Of a stretch of DNA of 6,273 bases, positions 5,181 to 6,273 are shown one piece after another; the first letter of the stretch is position 1; every line of letters begins with the position of its first letter. Location: contig CAJZFK010000043.1 of the NCBI GenBank assembly GCA_915070155.1, positions 1 through 6,273 of the forward strand, written 5' to 3'. This stretch comes from an uncultured Candidatus Saccharibacteria bacterium (lineage in GTDB: Bacteria; Patescibacteriota; Saccharimonadia; Saccharimonadales; Saccharimonadaceae). The notes beneath the pieces were generated by a model, which did no database searches, was not told the origin of the DNA, and was given only the letters and a program-made list of their open reading frames with translations. The translations under genes were made by a program, and so were the position numbers.

Positions 5181-6149
5181 ATGGCAAAACGCGATGATGA
5201 TTTGGAATTTAGCATTAATGCGCCGTTTGATGATGGGCGAGCGATTGTCGATAAAGTTCCGTTGTATTTGGTGAATGGCTCGTTGGGTGCTGGGAAAACT
5301 AGTGTTCTTGAGTTCTTATTGCAACAAAGTGACTATAAGGGTTCTCGGGTGATTGAGAATGAATATGCTAATGAAAACGTTGACGGTTATCGATTGGAAA
5401 AGCTGGCGGATATTGTGACGACTTTGGCCGGCGATTGTGTTTGCTGTTCATCGAAGCATGCATTGACACGAATGTTACTTGATTTTTGTCGCAATTCCCC
5501 CGCCCCAGTGTTTATTGAGGCGACTGGTGTGGCGCGAACGATGAATTTGGTCGAGAAGTTGATTAATGCACAAATATTCAATAAGTACGAGTTAGCGCAG
5601 AGTTTTTATGTCATTGACGCACATGAGATTTTACATGGAATTGAGCCGGCGCATGAAATTGAGTTGCAGGCGGCTGATATGATTTTAGTGACCAAAGAAG
5701 ATCTGCTAAGTGAAAATGAATGCGTCGAGTACGAGGAAAAATTGCGCACCCTACCCTACGCTAAGGTACTCAGCGCACCACGCGGTAAATTTGATATCAA
5801 TAAAATGACGACGCCGTCGGGTTTGTTGGCGTTTTTTGATAAGTACGACGGCGAGTTGGTCGTACCGGATAATCCGACGTATGCTGTGCTGGATGTCTCT
5901 GGTATGAAAATTGCTGCGGCGACTCTGGAAAAAATTTGGCCGGAACTTTTTGATGCTTATAAACTCAGGCGAATGAAGGGTTGTTTTATTGATGATAATG
6001 GCGTGCGGCATCATTTGGAGGCAACGGAAAATCAGATTCAAATAGCTAATTCTGCGGCGGAAGAGCCAGCAAAAATTGTGCTAATTGGTGAACGTGCGGA
6101 CGAAATTACGCGTGAAGTTTTGTCGGCGCAATTGATGATGTTTGAATAA
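5181..6149 (+). CDS. COG0523 (CobW/YciC/ZNG1-type) GTPase, putative metal chaperone
   Basis: A cytoplasmic G3E-family GTPase of 322 residues. These proteins hydrolyse GTP to deliver metal, often zinc or cobalt, to client enzymes. Walker A is GSLGAGKTS (33-41). CVCC (86-89) is the family metal-binding CxCC motif. Walker B/switch is IEATG (112-116). The base-recognition motif is TKED (171-174) instead of the usual NKxD. A small C-terminal CobW domain (about 233-322) includes LRRMKGCFIDDNGVRHHLE. There is no histidine-rich stretch. A longer in-frame reading from 4983 would overlap pth and is rejected; ATG 5181 is set by a -10 box 7 nt upstream. Several bacterial homologues, such as YciC, are zinc-repressed, and the nearby Fur-family gene and permease pair fit zinc homeostasis. 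No cobalamin genes are near, so CobW in the strict sense is unlikely. Confidence 0.92.
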   Translation: MAKRDDDLEFSINAPFDDGRAIVDKVPLYLVNGSLGAGKTSVLEFLLQQSDYKGSRVIENEYANENVDGYRLEKLADIVTTLAGDCVCCSSKHALTRMLLDFCRNSPAPVFIEATGVARTMNLVEKLINAQIFNKYELAQSFYVIDAHEILHGIEPAHEIELQAADMILVTKEDLLSENECVEYEEKLRTLPYAKVLSAPRGKFDINKMTTPSGLLAFFDKYDGELVVPDNPTYAVLDVSGMKIAAATLEKIWPELFDAYKLRRMKGCFIDDNGVRHHLEATENQIQIANSAAEEPAKIVLIGERADEITREVLSAQLMMFE

Positions 6150-6151
6150 AA

Positions 6152-6206
6152 GTTCGCTTTCGTCGTTTCCGACTCATCAGCATAGATACGCATCTATGGA
6201 GCGAAC
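6152..6206 (-). ncRNA. Hammerhead self-cleaving ribozyme, type III topology
   Basis: Read from 6206 down to 6152, every core element is present. Stem III 5' strand GUUCGC (6206-6201) pairs with GCGAAC (6157-6152). The cleavage triplet is CUC (6201-6199), whose U6200 pairs with A6158. Stem I is CAUAGAU/AUCUAUG (6198-6192 with 6187-6181), 7 bp with a GCGU loop. The core CUGAUGA is at 6180-6174. Stem II is GUCG/CGAC (6173-6170 with 6165-6162) with a GAAA loop, and the core GAAA is at 6161-6158. Cleavage is predicted between C6199 and C6198. Stem III is the open helix, so this is type III, very like the layout of the tobacco ringspot virus satellite hammerhead (4-bp stem II, GNRA loop; from memory). 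The element lies between the CobW-family stop and an apparent minus-strand gene end, so it is likely in that gene's 3' UTR. U-rich sequence follows it. Confidence 0.93.
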
Positions 6207-6243
6207 ATGACAAGCAGAGACTTTGACAGAGGTTCGCAGGAGA

Positions 6244-6273
6244 CTACAGCAGCTTGGCAATATCGATCGCCAA
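6244..6273 (-). CDS. Probable C-terminus of an unidentified minus-strand gene entering from the right
   Basis: The minus strand from the right edge reads nine codons, LAIDIAKLL, then TAG (6246-6244). The peptide resembles an ordinary amphipathic C-terminal helix, and a gene convergent with the CobW-family gene fits the layout. Nine residues are too few to identify the protein or prove that it is coding. If real, its stop is 37 nt upstream of the hammerhead ribozyme. Confidence 0.4.
   Translation of the reverse strand: MAIDIAKLL

Noticed and set aside
6152..6206. Plus-strand three-way junction (GTTCGCT/AGCGAAC, GTCG/CGAC, CATAGAT/ATCTATG) as an RBS-sequestering riboswitch
   Set aside because: The plus-strand fold is the mirror of the hammerhead on the other strand. 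Only the minus strand carries the invariant CUGAUGA and GAAA core, so the ribozyme is the better explanation.
6207..6273. Plus-strand open frame from ATG 6207 (MTSRDFDRGSQETTAAWQYRSP) with GGAG five bases upstream
   Set aside because: The GGAG lies in the complement of the hammerhead cleavage region, whose sequence is explained by the ribozyme, and other genes here lack Shine-Dalgarno sites. It overlaps the opposite-strand C-terminus. It stays possible if the right-hand sequence shows a long plus ORF.

Overview
The window carries compact, closely packed bacterial genes in the standard genetic code: stops are TAA or TAG and no in-frame TGA needs recoding. Several start codons sit 7-9 nt behind a -10 box with no room for a Shine-Dalgarno site, which implies leaderless mRNAs. 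Tight packing, leaderless starts, a short DprA and moderate GC suggest a Candidate Phyla Radiation bacterium, most likely Ca. Saccharibacteria (TM7). That placement is inferred from style, not from a marker gene.

Left part (1-1176). A 3'-truncated dprA lies on the minus strand. Facing away from it is a consensus extended -10 promoter (TTGACA, 17 bp, TGnTATAAT) that fires rightward into about 310 bp with no credible ORF. That stretch is rich in inverted repeats and ends in a 15-bp intrinsic terminator, so it looks like a free-standing structured non-coding RNA of a class I cannot name. The same terminator serves the Fur-family gene arriving from the other side.

Middle (1177-4568). A minus-strand set reads permease (COG0701/DUF318), then a TIGR03943/DUF1980 membrane protein, then a Fur-family repressor. 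A perfect 7-7-7 inverted repeat overlaps the likely fur promoter. Divergent from the permease, across 41 bp holding two overlapping promoters, is a DUF475 (TerC-superfamily) membrane protein.

Right part (4577-6273). Peptidyl-tRNA hydrolase (minus) converges on DUF475 and is divergent from a COG0523/CobW-family GTPase (plus). A Fur-family regulator, the permease/TIGR03943 pair and a COG0523 GTPase within 5 kb suggest a metal-homeostasis locus, most plausibly zinc (inference).

The standout element begins two bases after the CobW stop, on the opposite strand (6206 down to 6152): a complete hammerhead self-cleaving ribozyme. It has CUGAUGA, a GUCG/CGAC stem II with a GAAA loop, GAAA, a 7-bp stem I, a 6-bp stem III and a CUC cleavage triplet. 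It lies downstream of the apparent C-terminus of a minus-strand gene entering from the right edge, so it probably sits in that gene's 3' UTR. An upstream GCGAAC could compete with its stem III.
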